From positions 1-63,472 of the forward strand of contig NZ_JSZE01000041.1 in NCBI RefSeq assembly GCF_000802365.1: a stretch of 63,472 bases of DNA, written 5' to 3'. The notes beneath the pieces were generated by a model. The model saw only the letters and a list, made by a program, of their open reading frames with translations. It searched no databases and was not told where the DNA came from. Position 1 is the stretch's first letter; every line of letters begins with the position of its first letter. The stretch comes from Xanthomonas cannabis pv. cannabis. GTDB lineage: Bacteria; Pseudomonadota; Gammaproteobacteria; Xanthomonadales; Xanthomonadaceae. Below are positions 39,854 through 48,843 of this stretch, piece after piece. A program made the position numbers and the translations under genes.

Positions 39854-40603
39854 ATGTCGCGCCCCCTTCCCTTTCTGCTTCCCGCCGATCCGGCCGCACC
39901 GTTTCCGCCGGCCGACCAGGCATTGCGCGAGCCGGACGGCCTGCTGGCCATCGGTGGCGACCTGTCGCCGCAGCGGCTGCTCAACGCCTACGCACATGGC
40001 GTATTCCCGTGGTTTTCCGACGGGCAGCCGATCCTGTGGTGGAGCCCGGACCCGCGCATGGTGTTCAGCACCGATGGCGTGCGCCTGTCCTCGCGCTTCA
40101 AACGCCAGCTGCGCAACAGCAGCTGGACCGTGCGCGCCGATACCGCCTTTGCGCAGGTGATCGCTGCCTGCGCGGCGATTCCACGTGCCGGCCAGGATGG
40201 CACCTGGATCACCTCACCGATGCAGCGCGCCTATATCGGCCTGCATCGGCTGGGCCATGCGCACTCGGTGGAGGTATTCGATGGCCAACGCCTGGTCGGC
40301 GGCATCTACGGCGTGGCAATCGGCCGGATGTTTTTCGGCGAGAGCATGTTCAGTGCAGAAAGCGGCGGCTCCAAGGTAGCGCTGGCAGCGTTGGCCGCCG
40401 ATCTGCAGTCGCGCGGCTGGCCGCTGCTGGACGCGCAAGTGGAAAACCCGCACCTGCTGAGCCTGGGTGCGCAACGCGTGCCGCGCTCGCAGTTCCTGCA
40501 GTTGGTGCAGCATCAGGTGGCCCAGGCAGAGCCGGCAGCCAGCTGGTCCGAGCGCTACGGCGAGCGCCCCGCAAGCGCCTTGGGTGAAGTCCGCTTAACA
40601 TAA
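39854..40603 (+). CDS. aat: Leucyl/phenylalanyl-tRNA-protein transferase
   Basis: Aat adds Leu or Phe to proteins with basic N-termini, creating N-degrons. The 249 residues contain the family signature segments GVFPWF, LWWSPDPR, GTWIT and GGIYGVAIGRMFFGESMFS. The product feeds ClpS-ClpAP, whose genes lie close by (41072-43817). It precedes infA by 80 bases, as in many proteobacteria. Confidence 0.97.
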   Translation: MSRPLPFLLPADPAAPFPPADQALREPDGLLAIGGDLSPQRLLNAYAHGVFPWFSDGQPILWWSPDPRMVFSTDGVRLSSRFKRQLRNSSWTVRADTAFAQVIAACAAIPRAGQDGTWITSPMQRAYIGLHRLGHAHSVEVFDGQRLVGGIYGVAIGRMFFGESMFSAESGGSKVALAALAADLQSRGWPLLDAQVENPHLLSLGAQRVPRSQFLQLVQHQVAQAEPAASWSERYGERPASALGEVRLT

Positions 40604-40606
40604 AAT

Positions 40607-40635
40607 TTGCGCGCCGGGGAGATGGGGCGTAAAAT
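40607..40635 (+). promoter_or_regulatory. Probable infA promoter
   Basis: TTGCGC (40607-40612) and TAAAAT (40630-40635) are 17 bases apart, starting just past the aat stop and about 50 bases before the infA ATG. It would let infA be transcribed apart from aat. Confidence 0.6.
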
Positions 40636-40683
40636 GCCGTCCCTTACGGCCCTGCCGGGCCAGCCGTGATTGCACAGGATTAC

Positions 40684-40902
40684 ATGTCGAAAGACGACTC
40701 CATTGAATTCGAAGGCAGCGTCAGCGAGACGCTTCCCAACACCACGTTCCGGGTCAAGCTGGAAAACGGGCATGAGATCATCGCCCACATCTCCGGCCGT
40801 ATGCGCAAGAACTACATCCGCATCCTGACCGGTGACCGGGTCAAGGTCGAGATGACCCCGTACGACCTGACCAAAGGCCGTATTACCTACCGCATGAAGT
40901 AA
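40684..40902 (+). CDS. infA: Translation initiation factor IF-1
   Basis: This is a 72-residue OB-fold protein beginning [11 protein letters not shown], with the family segments [20 protein letters not shown] and [14 protein letters not shown]. The length equals that of E. coli IF-1. The ATG at 40684 is chosen over one at 40666 because the family starts MSKDD or similar. A terminator follows at 40927-40946. Confidence 0.98.
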
Positions 40903-40926
40903 GCGGTTTGGGTGCTGAGACGCGAG

Positions 40927-40946
40927 GCGGCCCATGGCCGCTTTTT
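40927..40946 (+). terminator. Rho-independent terminator of infA
   Basis: GCGGCC (40927-40932) pairs with GGCCGC (40936-40941) around CAT and is followed by five Ts, 24 bases after the infA stop. Confidence 0.82.
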
Positions 40947-41020
40947 GTCGTGGCTGAGATTTTTGATTCGGATCGAAGCTGCTATCGCTGGTGGGGCGTT
41001 GACGCCTAGGGTATACGCAC

Positions 41021-41054
41021 AAAAAAAAAAGCCGCTCGTTCGAGCGGCTTTTTT
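41021..41054. terminator. Bidirectional terminator between infA and clpA
   Basis: GCCGCTCG (41031-41038) and CGAGCGGC (41041-41048) form a perfect stem with ten As on the left and six Ts on the right. It can stop transcription from either side, chiefly clpA, which ends at 41072. Confidence 0.93.
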
Positions 41055-41071
41055 GACAGCAATCGCTGCGA

Positions 41072-43354
41072 TCAGTCGACTGTGGCAGGCAGCAAACGCT
41101 CCGGCTCTGGATGCGCTTCCACGACCAGCTCGCCGTCCTTGACGTCGATGTTGACCCGCCCGCCTTCCACCAGCTTGCCGAACAACAACTCGTCGGCCAG
41201 CGGACGCTTGATCTTCTCCTGGATGACGCGCGACATCGGGCGCGCACCCATCAACGGGTCGAAGCCGTGTTGCGCCAGCCAATCGCGCGCGGTGGGTGTG
41301 GCCGACAGCGAGACGTGCTTTTCCTGCAGCAGCATTTCCAGCTCGATGATGAACTTGTCCACCACGCGCAGGATGTGGTCGAAGCCCAGCGGCTGGAACT
41401 GCACGATCGCATCCAGACGGTTGCGGAACTCAGGCGTGAACCCGCGGCGGATCGACTCCATCGCATCGGTGGAATGATCCTGCTTGGTGAAACCGATCGA
41501 CCGACGCGACGCCTGGGTGGCACCGGCATTGGTGGTCATCACCAGGATCACGTTCTTGAAGTTCGCCTCGCGCCCATTGGTGTCGGTGAGGATGCCGCGA
41601 TCCATGACCTGCAGCAGAATGTTGAAGATGTCCGGATGCGCCTTTTCCACCTCGTCCAGCAACAACACGCAGTGCGGGGTCTTGACGATCTTTTCGGTCA
41701 GCAGCCCCCCCTGATCGAAGCCGACATAGCCCGGAGGTGCACCGATCAGGCGACTGATCGAATGCGCTTCCATGTACTCGGACATGTCGAAACGCACCAG
41801 TTCGATACCCAATTGCAGCGCCAGCTGCTTGGTGACCTCGGTCTTGCCCACGCCGGTCGGGCCGGCGAACAGGAAGTTGCCGATCGGCTTTTCCGGATTG
41901 GCCAGACCCGAGCGTGCCAGCTTGATGGAGCCGGCCAGGGTTTCGATCGCCGGGTTCTGCCCGAAGATCACCATCTTCAAATTGCGCTCCAGGTGCTGCA
42001 ACACGTCCTTGTCGGTCGCGCTGACCTGCTTGGCCGGGATGCGCGCCATCTTGGCGACGATGGTCTCGATTTCTTCGATATCGATCAGCTCCTTGCGCTT
42101 GCCTTCCGGCAGCAGGCGCTGACGCGCACCGGCCTCGTCGATCACGTCGATGGCCTTGTCCGGCAACAGCCGGTCGCCGATGTGCTTGACCGACAGATCC
42201 ACCGCCGCCTGCAGCGCATCATCGGCATAGGTCACGCCGTGGTGCGCCTCATACTTGGGCTTGAGGCCCTGCAGGATCTCGAATGTTTCGCCCACGGTCG
42301 GCTCGACGATGTCGATCTTCTGGAAGCGACGTGCCAAGGCACGGTCCTTTTCGAAGATGCCGCGATACTCCTGGAACGTGGTCGAGCCGATGCAGCGCAA
42401 TTCGCCCGACGACAGCGCCGGCTTGATCAGGTTGGACGCATCCATGGTGCCGCCGGACGCCGAACCGGCACCGATGATGGTGTGGATCTCGTCGATGAAC
42501 AGGACCGCGTTGGGGACCTTCTTGAGCGCGCTCAACACGCCCTTGAGGCGCTTCTCGAAATCGCCACGGTACTTGGTGCCGGCGACCAGTGCGCCCAGGT
42601 CGAGCGAAAAGATCACCGCGTCGGCCAGCACTTCGGGAACGTCGTTGTCGACGATGCGCTTGGCCAGGCCCTCCGCAATTGCGGTCTTGCCCACGCCCGC
42701 CTCGCCAACGTACAGCGGGTTGTTCTTACGGCGGCGGCACAGGACCTGGATGGTGCGCTCGATCTCGTCACCGCGCCCGACAAGCGGGTCGATCTTGCCG
42801 TTGCGGGCCAACTCGTTGAGGTTGGTGGCGTACTCGGCCAGCGCATCGCTCTTGGCCTCCCCTTCCCCACCCTCGCTCTTGGGCTCGCCATCGGCCGCCG
42901 ACGGCTGTTCGCCGTCCTCGCCCAGCTTGGCGATGCCGTGGGACAGGTAGTTGACGATATCCAGGCGGGTGATGTCCTGCTGATTCAGGAAATACACCGC
43001 ATGCGAGTCCTTCTCGCCGAAGATCGCGACCAGCACATTGGCGCCGGTGACTTCCTTCTTGCCGGAGGACTGCACGTGATACACGGCGCGTTGCAGCACA
43101 CGCTGGAAGCCCAGTGTGGGCTGCGTGTCGCGACCATCGTCCTCGGCCAGGCGCGAGACCGAGGCCTCGATGGCCTGCTCCAGATCGTTGTGCAGGCGCA
43201 GTTGGTCCGCGCCGCAGGCCTTGAGCACGGCTTGCGCGGAAGGGTTGTCCAGCAGCGAGAGCAGCAGGTGCTCGACGGTCATGAACTCATGACGCGCCTC
43301 GCGTGCTCGCTTGTAGCACTGGCCGATGGTTTGCTCTAGGTCTTTGCTGAACAT
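41072..43354 (-). CDS. clpA: ATP-dependent Clp protease ATPase subunit ClpA
   Basis: This 760-residue Clp/Hsp100 protein has an N-terminal repeat domain (residues 1-145) that docks ClpS and two AAA+ modules: GEAGVGKTAIAEG with LFIDEIHTIIGAG, and GPTGVGKTEVTK with LLLDEVEKAHPD. It carries substrates to ClpP for degradation. A ClpP-binding IGF-type loop is visible as RSIGFTKQD. It starts at 43354, about 140 bases downstream of clpS, and ends at the bidirectional terminator. Confidence 0.97.
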   Translation of the reverse strand: MFSKDLEQTIGQCYKRAREARHEFMTVEHLLLSLLDNPSAQAVLKACGADQLRLHNDLEQAIEASVSRLAEDDGRDTQPTLGFQRVLQRAVYHVQSSGKKEVTGANVLVAIFGEKDSHAVYFLNQQDITRLDIVNYLSHGIAKLGEDGEQPSAADGEPKSEGGEGEAKSDALAEYATNLNELARNGKIDPLVGRGDEIERTIQVLCRRRKNNPLYVGEAGVGKTAIAEGLAKRIVDNDVPEVLADAVIFSLDLGALVAGTKYRGDFEKRLKGVLSALKKVPNAVLFIDEIHTIIGAGSASGGTMDASNLIKPALSSGELRCIGSTTFQEYRGIFEKDRALARRFQKIDIVEPTVGETFEILQGLKPKYEAHHGVTYADDALQAAVDLSVKHIGDRLLPDKAIDVIDEAGARQRLLPEGKRKELIDIEEIETIVAKMARIPAKQVSATDKDVLQHLERNLKMVIFGQNPAIETLAGSIKLARSGLANPEKPIGNFLFAGPTGVGKTEVTKQLALQLGIELVRFDMSEYMEAHSISRLIGAPPGYVGFDQGGLLTEKIVKTPHCVLLLDEVEKAHPDIFNILLQVMDRGILTDTNGREANFKNVILVMTTNAGATQASRRSIGFTKQDHSTDAMESIRRGFTPEFRNRLDAIVQFQPLGFDHILRVVDKFIIELEMLLQEKHVSLSATPTARDWLAQHGFDPLMGARPMSRVIQEKIKRPLADELLFGKLVEGGRVNIDVKDGELVVEAHPEPERLLPATVD

Positions 43355-43496
43355 TGGTCACTCCGAACGGCTGTTGCCAACAATATGCGGCTTTTGTTGG
43401 GATTTTCCACAACCCTATCGGATAGGCATGTTCAGACGGCGTTAGCACGTGATTGCAGCCACACTGTTGCGCTACTGGAATGATCTGGCGAGTTCC

Positions 43497-43817
43497 TCAG
43501 GTCTGTTCCATCGTGCACAGCAGCGGGTGCTGGTTCATGCGCGAAAACTCGTTGACCTGGGCGACCTTGGACTCGGCCACCTCACGGCTATAGACCCCAC
43601 AGACGCCGCGCCCGCGGGTATGGACATGCAGCATGACCTGGGTGGCCCGCTCCAGGTCGAGGTTGAAGAATTGCTGCAGCACCGTCACTACGAAGTCCAT
43701 CGGGGTGTAGTCATCGTTCAGCAGGAGCACCTGATAGCGCGGCGGTGGCGCCACTTCAGGCTTGCTGGCTTCGACGGTGAGGCCGTGATCGTGTTCGTGG
43801 GAGGTCTTCCGAGGCAT
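43497..43817 (-). CDS. clpS: Clp adaptor ClpS
   Basis: This 106-residue adaptor delivers N-degron proteins to ClpA. Core segments are [40 protein letters not shown] and the substrate-binding loop NDD. The ATG at 43817 ([12 protein letters not shown]) gives the family's short acidic/basic tail; an upstream extension to 43877 has no family support. It lies upstream of clpA on the same strand. Confidence 0.96.
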   Translation of the reverse strand: MPRKTSHEHDHGLTVEASKPEVAPPPRYQVLLLNDDYTPMDFVVTVLQQFFNLDLERATQVMLHVHTRGRGVCGVYSREVAESKVAQVNEFSRMNQHPLLCTMEQT

Positions 43818-43906
43818 CGGGCCATTATACGGTTCATCGCCGTGCGCATTGGACGATTTACGCTGCGCCCCGCACAATTTGTCTCCGACTCCCCGACTGG
43901 CCCTCG

Positions 43907-44071
43907 ATGACTGACACCCTGACCGCGCTGCGACCGGCGCCGTCGCTCACTGCCCCCCGGCACGTGGCTCCGGCACTGCATGCGGTGCAAGGCCCCGCAC
44001 CGCGCGCCGACGCCATGGCGGCGACGGATGTGCTGGCCGACCTTACGTTCGCACAGGAGCGTCACCGATGA
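43907..44071 (+). CDS. Possible 54-residue gene overlapping nudJ
   Basis: A short open frame begins with ATG at 43907 ([20 protein letters not shown]) and ends with TGA at 44069, overlapping the nudJ ATG as ATGA. The overlap and GC-rich third positions suggest a real coupled gene. No ribosome site is obvious and the product is Ala/Pro-rich with no family. It could instead be a leader frame or chance. Confidence 0.35.
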   Translation: MTDTLTALRPAPSLTAPRHVAPALHAVQGPAPRADAMAATDVLADLTFAQERHR

Positions 44072-44526
44072 GCACCACCGATCCGCGTTGGCACCCGGAC
44101 GTCACCGTGGCCACCGTGTTGGTGCGCGATGGCCGCCTGCTGCAGGTGGAAGAGACCATCGGCGGCCGCCTGTTGCTGAACCAGCCTGCCGGCCACCTGG
44201 AGCCAAACGAAAGCCTGCAGGACGCGGCGGTGCGCGAGACCCTGGAAGAAACCGGCTGGGACGTGCGGCTCACCCACTTCATCGGCACCTATCAGTGGGA
44301 AGCGCCCAACGGCCAATGTTTTCTGCGCTTCGCCTTCGCAGCCGAGCCGGTGACCCATCATCCCGAGCGCAGCCTGGACACCGGTGTGGTGCGTGCGCTG
44401 TGGATGACACCTGAGGAATTGCGCGATGCGACCGAGCGGCTGCGTAGCCCACTGGTGTGGGAGGTCGTGGCGGATTACCTGGCAGGGCAGCGCCATCCAT
44501 TGGCATTGGTGCAGCACGTCGCATGA
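44068..44526 (+). CDS. nudJ: Nudix phosphatase NudJ-like
   Basis: This 152-residue Nudix hydrolase has its box at about residues 42-64 ([20 protein letters not shown], then TGW). The order nudJ-mnmA-hflD is the same as E. coli ymfB(nudJ)-mnmA-hflD, which supports the assignment. E. coli NudJ hydrolyses nucleoside di- and triphosphates and HMP-PP. Its stop overlaps the mnmA ATG (ATGA at 44523-44526). Confidence 0.86.
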   Translation: MSTTDPRWHPDVTVATVLVRDGRLLQVEETIGGRLLLNQPAGHLEPNESLQDAAVRETLEETGWDVRLTHFIGTYQWEAPNGQCFLRFAFAAEPVTHHPERSLDTGVVRALWMTPEELRDATERLRSPLVWEVVADYLAGQRHPLALVQHVA

Positions 44527-45659
44527 GCACGCCGGGCATCGTAGTGGGCGTGTCCGGCGGGGTGGATTCGTCAGTGGCCGCGTGGAAACTGGCCAGCCAG
44601 GGCGAGCCGATTGCCGGGCTGTTCATGCAGAACTGGGCCGATGACGGCAGCGGCGATTGCCGCGCCGAAGACGATCGTCGCGATGCGGTGGCGGTGTGCG
44701 GTGTGTTGGGTATTCCGTTTCACTTCCGCGATTTCTCCGGCGAATACTGGAGCGGCGTGTTCGAGCATTTTCTGGCCGAGTACGCGGCCGGGCGCACGCC
44801 CAACCCGGATGTGCTGTGCAACCGCGAAGTGAAGTTCAAGCACTTTCTGGACGCCGCCCAGGCGTTGGGCGCCGAGCGTATCGCCACCGGGCATTACGCC
44901 CGGGTGGCCCACAGCGGCGGACGCTGGCGACTGCTGCGCGGTGCCGATCGCGGCAAGGACCAGAGCTATTTCCTGCATCAGCTGGGGCAGACCCAACTGG
45001 CAGCCACCTTGTTCCCGATCGGCGACCTGGAAAAGAGCACGCTGCGCCGCATCGCCCAGGATGCCGGCCTGCCGACACATGCCAAGAAGGATTCGACCGG
45101 CATCTGCTTCATCGGCGAGCGCGATTTCCGCGAGTTTCTGGGGCGCTACCTGCCCGCCCGCACCGGCGAGATCCGTGACCCGCAGGGACAGCGCATTGCC
45201 GAGCATCCGGGGGTGTTCTATTTCACCCTGGGCCAGCGCGAGGGCCTGAACATCGGCGGCGTGCGCGGCCGGGCCGCGGCGCCGTGGTACGTGGTCGGCA
45301 AGGATGTGGCCAGCAACGTGCTGTATGTGGATCAGGACCGCGACAGCCCGCTGCTGCAGTCGCGCTGGCTGCAGTCCGAGCAGGCCCACTGGGTAACCGG
45401 CGCGCCGCCGGCACGCCGCTTCGACTGCACCGCACAGACGCGTTACCGCCAGCCGGATGAGCCGTGCACGGTGGACGTCCAGGACGATGGCAGCGTGCAG
45501 GTGCGCTTCGAGCGGCCGCAGCGGGCGGTGACGCCCGGGCAATCGCTGGTGCTGTACGACGGGCAGGAATGCCTCGGCGGCGCGGTCATTGCCGCCACCG
45601 ACGCACCGCTGGAACGTCAATTGGCAGGATCTTCTTTCTCCCCCGAGGGTGTGGCTTGA
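44523..45659 (+). CDS. mnmA: tRNA-specific 2-thiouridylase MnmA
   Basis: This 378-residue enzyme makes 2-thiouridine at the wobble position of Glu, Gln and Lys tRNAs. It has the PP-loop [13 protein letters not shown] (residues 8-20), a catalytic Cys in [13 protein letters not shown] and a second in [13 protein letters not shown]. It overlaps nudJ by four bases at the front, and its stop overlaps the hflD start as TGATG, so the three are translationally coupled. Confidence 0.97.
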   Translation: MSTPGIVVGVSGGVDSSVAAWKLASQGEPIAGLFMQNWADDGSGDCRAEDDRRDAVAVCGVLGIPFHFRDFSGEYWSGVFEHFLAEYAAGRTPNPDVLCNREVKFKHFLDAAQALGAERIATGHYARVAHSGGRWRLLRGADRGKDQSYFLHQLGQTQLAATLFPIGDLEKSTLRRIAQDAGLPTHAKKDSTGICFIGERDFREFLGRYLPARTGEIRDPQGQRIAEHPGVFYFTLGQREGLNIGGVRGRAAAPWYVVGKDVASNVLYVDQDRDSPLLQSRWLQSEQAHWVTGAPPARRFDCTAQTRYRQPDEPCTVDVQDDGSVQVRFERPQRAVTPGQSLVLYDGQECLGGAVIAATDAPLERQLAGSSFSPEGVA

Positions 45660-46273
45660 TGAGTGTTTCCATGGATCACCGTGTGCTGGCGCTTGCCGGC
45701 GTCGCCCAGGCCCTGCAGCAGGTGCGGCGGATCGCCGAGACCGGGCATTCGGAGGCCGCGACGGTGCGTACCGCCATGGACAGCGTGTTCCGGGTGGACG
45801 CAGCGTCACCGGAGGCCGTATATGGCTCGGCCGCTGCGGTGGCGCCGGGTCTGCGCTTGCTGCACAACTATTTCCGCAACCAGGGCCAGGACGATGTACT
45901 GCCACGCCTGGCGCTGGCCGTGCTGCAGCTGGAGCGCCGGTTCGTCCGCGACACCGCAACCGTGGCCACGGTGTCCAGCGGGATCGACGCCGCTGCACGC
46001 CAGGCGCAACAGCTGAACGACAGCGCGCACCCGGATGTGCTCAGCTCGCTGGGCGGGCTGTACGCGCAGACCATCAGCCACCTGCGCCCCAAGGTCATGG
46101 TGCAGGGCAACCCGCACTACCTGGGCCAGGCCGGGGTGGTCGCCGAAATCCGCGCGCTGTTGCTGGCAGCAGTGCGCTCTGCGGTGCTGTGGCGGCAGAT
46201 GGGCGGCAGCCTGTGGGACTTCCTGTTTGCCAAGCGCGCGATGAGCGAGGCAGTCGATCGCGCCTTGCGGTGA
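45659..46273 (+). CDS. hflD: Lysogenisation regulator homologue HflD
   Basis: This 204-residue all-helical protein, with segments [38 protein letters not shown] and [15 protein letters not shown], matches HflD, a peripheral membrane protein. In E. coli it binds phage lambda CII; its normal cellular role is unclear. It is coupled to mnmA. A perfect eight-base hairpin follows at 46296-46314. Confidence 0.93.
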   Translation: MSVSMDHRVLALAGVAQALQQVRRIAETGHSEAATVRTAMDSVFRVDAASPEAVYGSAAAVAPGLRLLHNYFRNQGQDDVLPRLALAVLQLERRFVRDTATVATVSSGIDAAARQAQQLNDSAHPDVLSSLGGLYAQTISHLRPKVMVQGNPHYLGQAGVVAEIRALLLAAVRSAVLWRQMGGSLWDFLFAKRAMSEAVDRALR

Positions 46274-46295
46274 GAGGACGCAGAAGACGGTTTCA

Positions 46296-46314
46296 AGCGC
46301 CCGCAACGGGCGCT
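46296..46314 (+). terminator. Hairpin after hflD
   Basis: AGCGCCCG (46296-46303) and CGGGCGCT (46307-46314) form a perfect stem 23 bases past the hflD stop. There is no T-tract, so termination is uncertain. Confidence 0.4.
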
Positions 46315-46364
46315 GGCGTGAGCCGCTGACGGCAACGCGGGCGAGACGATGTGGCGATCGTCGC

Positions 46365-46391
46365 TAAAGACAATGGGGGCAGTGCCGATAC
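46365..46391 (+). promoter_or_regulatory. Sigma-28 (FliA) type promoter
   Basis: TAAAGACA (46365-46372), 11 bases, then GCCGATAC (46384-46391) matches the flagellar consensus TAAAGTTT-N11-GCCGATAA at 13 of 16 positions. The predicted start is about 20 bases before the ATG of the methyl-accepting protein. Confidence 0.75.
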
Positions 46392-46419
46392 AGCAACCGT
46401 GACTCTGCCGAGAACGCCC

Positions 46420-47610
46420 ATGTATTCACGTCCACTCATCCGTCTGGCCGCCCCTTTGGCCCTGACCTTGCTGTTTCCCTTCGCTGTCGGATTCGACTGG
46501 CCCGCTTCGGTGCGCTGGGCGATCCTGGCGACCATGACCCTCAGTTGGTTGGGTTTCGCTGCCTGGGTGACGTATTCCCAGTTCCGGCGTAATCCGGACC
46601 AGACCCGCATCCTGCGCGAGCAGGACCAACTGCTCAACGAACTGCGCACGTTCGTCAGCAACGAAGTCGACGGTTCGCGCTCGGAAGTCGAGCGTGCCCG
46701 CGAACTGATCCGCCAGGCCGTGTCCGGTCTGGGTGGCAGCTTCGAAGCGATGAACCGCAAGTCGCGCCAGCAAAGCCAGGCACTGGCCCGCATCGTCGAC
46801 CGCGCCGGTGACGATGGCAGTGCCGGCGTCGACGTCGCCCGCTTCGCCCAGCACGCCAGCTCCCGCATGGAGCAGTTGGTGGAAGCGCTGGAACAGGTGA
46901 GCGGCCAAAGCACCAACACCGTCCATCACATCGATGAGATGGCGCAGCATCTGGATGGCATCTTCGCGCTATTGGAAGACGTCAAGTCGATCGCCGACCA
47001 GACCAACCTGCTGGCCTTGAACGCCGCCATCGAAGCAGCACGTGCCGGTGAAGCCGGTCGCGGGTTTGCGGTGGTCGCCGACGAGGTGCGCAACCTGTCC
47101 GAACGTTCCACCACCTTCAACGAGCAGATCCGCAAGCTGGCACACAGCTCCAAGGAATCGATCGCCAAGGTGCGTGAAACGGTCTCGCAGCTGGCATCGC
47201 GCCACATGGACCGCTCCCGCGAGGCGCGCCATGAGTCGGCCGCCATGCTGGAGAACGTCGCCCAGATCAACGCCTCGTTGGGCGATGGCATGCGCGAAAT
47301 CTCCGAATGTGCACGCTCCATCGATGGCAGCGTGGCCGAAGCGGTGCGTGCCCTGCAGTTCGAGGACATCGCCACGCAGACGCTCAGCGGCATCCACACC
47401 CACCTGGATCGCCTCACCGCGATCAACCGCGAAGCGGTGGCGCTGCAGGAACTGCTGCATCGCAATGGTGGCGTGTACGACAGCGATCTGGTCGCCTCGC
47501 TCGCCAAGGTCTCCAACCGTCTGCGCGACATGCGTGTGGAGTGGGAACGCCCGCCGCACAAGCCGGTGGCACAGCAGGGCATGGGTGCCGGCACGGTCGA
47601 GCTGTTCTGA
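46420..47610 (+). CDS. Methyl-accepting chemotaxis-type protein without a periplasmic sensor
   Basis: This 396-residue protein has two close membrane helices (about 10-25 and 31-50), no periplasmic domain and no HAMP domain. Then come a coiled coil and the MCP hairpin tip ([38 protein letters not shown]). It may sense internal signals or act in a chemosensory array. The ATG at 46420 is chosen because the frame's earlier GTG at 46351 lies upstream of the sigma-28 promoter. The promoter ties it to late flagellar expression. A hairpin follows its stop. Confidence 0.88.
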   Translation: MYSRPLIRLAAPLALTLLFPFAVGFDWPASVRWAILATMTLSWLGFAAWVTYSQFRRNPDQTRILREQDQLLNELRTFVSNEVDGSRSEVERARELIRQAVSGLGGSFEAMNRKSRQQSQALARIVDRAGDDGSAGVDVARFAQHASSRMEQLVEALEQVSGQSTNTVHHIDEMAQHLDGIFALLEDVKSIADQTNLLALNAAIEAARAGEAGRGFAVVADEVRNLSERSTTFNEQIRKLAHSSKESIAKVRETVSQLASRHMDRSREARHESAAMLENVAQINASLGDGMREISECARSIDGSVAEAVRALQFEDIATQTLSGIHTHLDRLTAINREAVALQELLHRNGGVYDSDLVASLAKVSNRLRDMRVEWERPPHKPVAQQGMGAGTVELF

Positions 47611-47646
47611 GACCAGTGCCGCCGCGCAGCTTCTGATTCCGACATT

Positions 47647-47668
47647 CCCCGGCCTTCCGGGGATTTGT
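47647..47668 (+). terminator. Probable terminator after the methyl-accepting protein gene
   Basis: CCCCGG (47647-47652) and CCGGGG (47657-47662) form a stem with a CCTT loop, followed by ATTTGT. The T-tract is weak. Confidence 0.5.
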
Positions 47669-47696
47669 CGTTCCGCAACGACCTGGTGTTTCGCTC

Positions 47697-47984
47697 ATGA
47701 CGCTTCTCGCCCCGCCACTCGATGACGCTCCCACCACCGCGCTGCAGGCAGCGGCACTGGCCGCCGCACATGCCGAGCGCATCGCGCAAAGCGCAGCCGC
47801 CAAGCCGGGACTGCGGCGTGTCCGGATGCCGGCCGCATTGGAACGACTGGAGCTGGCCGCCCTCGCCGAAGTCAAGGCGCTGATCAACCCGCGCCGCGAT
47901 TGCAGCGAAGAGGAGCTGCTGTTTGCCACGGTGGCCTGGGATCTCGGGCTGGACGGGGCCGCAGTGGGCGCATCGGGACGCTGA
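47697..47984 (+). CDS. Hypothetical 95-residue protein
   Basis: This Ala-rich helical protein begins MTLLAPPLDDAPTTALQAAA and ends with an acidic C-terminal part (CSEEELLFATVAWDLGLDG). No family is recognised, and it has no signal peptide or membrane helix. It lies 87 bases after the methyl-accepting protein gene, with a weak terminator in between, so its transcription is unclear. Confidence 0.6.
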   Translation: MTLLAPPLDDAPTTALQAAALAAAHAERIAQSAAAKPGLRRVRMPAALERLELAALAEVKALINPRRDCSEEELLFATVAWDLGLDGAAVGASGR

Positions 47985-48843
47985 TGCAGTGACGGCGGGG
48001 CGTGCCTCGGCAGGCGCCCCGCGGTGTTGTGGAACTGCCTGATTCCAAGGGTTGCCTGTCGTCATCTAAGCGTTCCCTGTCGTCGGCCTGGCCGAATCGC
48101 CGCCACTCTCGCTGGCGCGCGCGTGCGCCGACCATCCTGCCCTGCCCGACCGGATCGTCGCGCATGGCCGGGTGGCCCCGGCGATCACCTGGATCATCTG
48201 GGGATGATTCGTTCCGAATCCTGAGGCTGGGTGTCAGTCAGTCAAAGCGGCGAACTCGCTTTGGTTCTCAGGGTGAGCGTCACAGATGCCATGAAGAACG
48301 CTTGTCTGGGTCACTGCCGCGGCAGCACTCGCGCGCGCGTCAGATGCGGCAGACGATGAGCTATCTATCGAATTTCGATGGGACGCCCGCCCCGCGCATT
48401 CGCCTGCTCGCCAGCCAATCCGCCAGTTCCCGAGCGATGCCCAGCGCAATCACCAAGCCCGCGTCGCGACCAGCGTTGCCGACGAACTGCATCTGCAACA
48501 GGCACCTCGCAGCTGGAAACAACCTGACGACGCGCTCGCACCCGTGAAGACATATTCCAACGATTCGAGTGCAGGATGCAGCGTCAGCGGATTGGTTCGA
48601 CGTTGCTGACAAGGGCGGCATCAAGGCGTTACGCGCACCTTGCCGCTCCAGCACCCGTTGGGGCGGTCAACGCGAGCATGATCGGAAACTGGCGTTCAAG
48701 TCCGCGGCTTTGGTTCGTGGTGCCGGAGCGGGAGGCCCACCCCACCGCACGACGATAGGCCGCCATCCTGCGGCAGCAAGCGGATGAAACGTCTGCAGGG
48801 GGCTGCGCGGCATCAGGATGACGGCGCTGGCCTGGCCTGGGCG
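47985..48843. other. 859-base gap without a recognised gene
   Basis: Several short frames exist on both strands but are arginine- or serine-rich and unlike their neighbours. One minus-strand frame ending at 48361 has a more protein-like end (DAGLVIALGIARELADWLAS), which could be a decayed gene, but I cannot name it. No repeat family or clear hairpin is seen. The GGDEF/EAL gene ends at 48844. Confidence 0.5.

Noticed and set aside
41111..43339. Long plus-strand frame opposite clpA
   Set aside because: Same GC-bias artefact; clpA is complete on the minus strand.
48002..48547. 181-residue plus-strand frame in the large gap
   Set aside because: Ser/Arg-rich low-complexity product with no ribosome site or family; unlike neighbouring genes.
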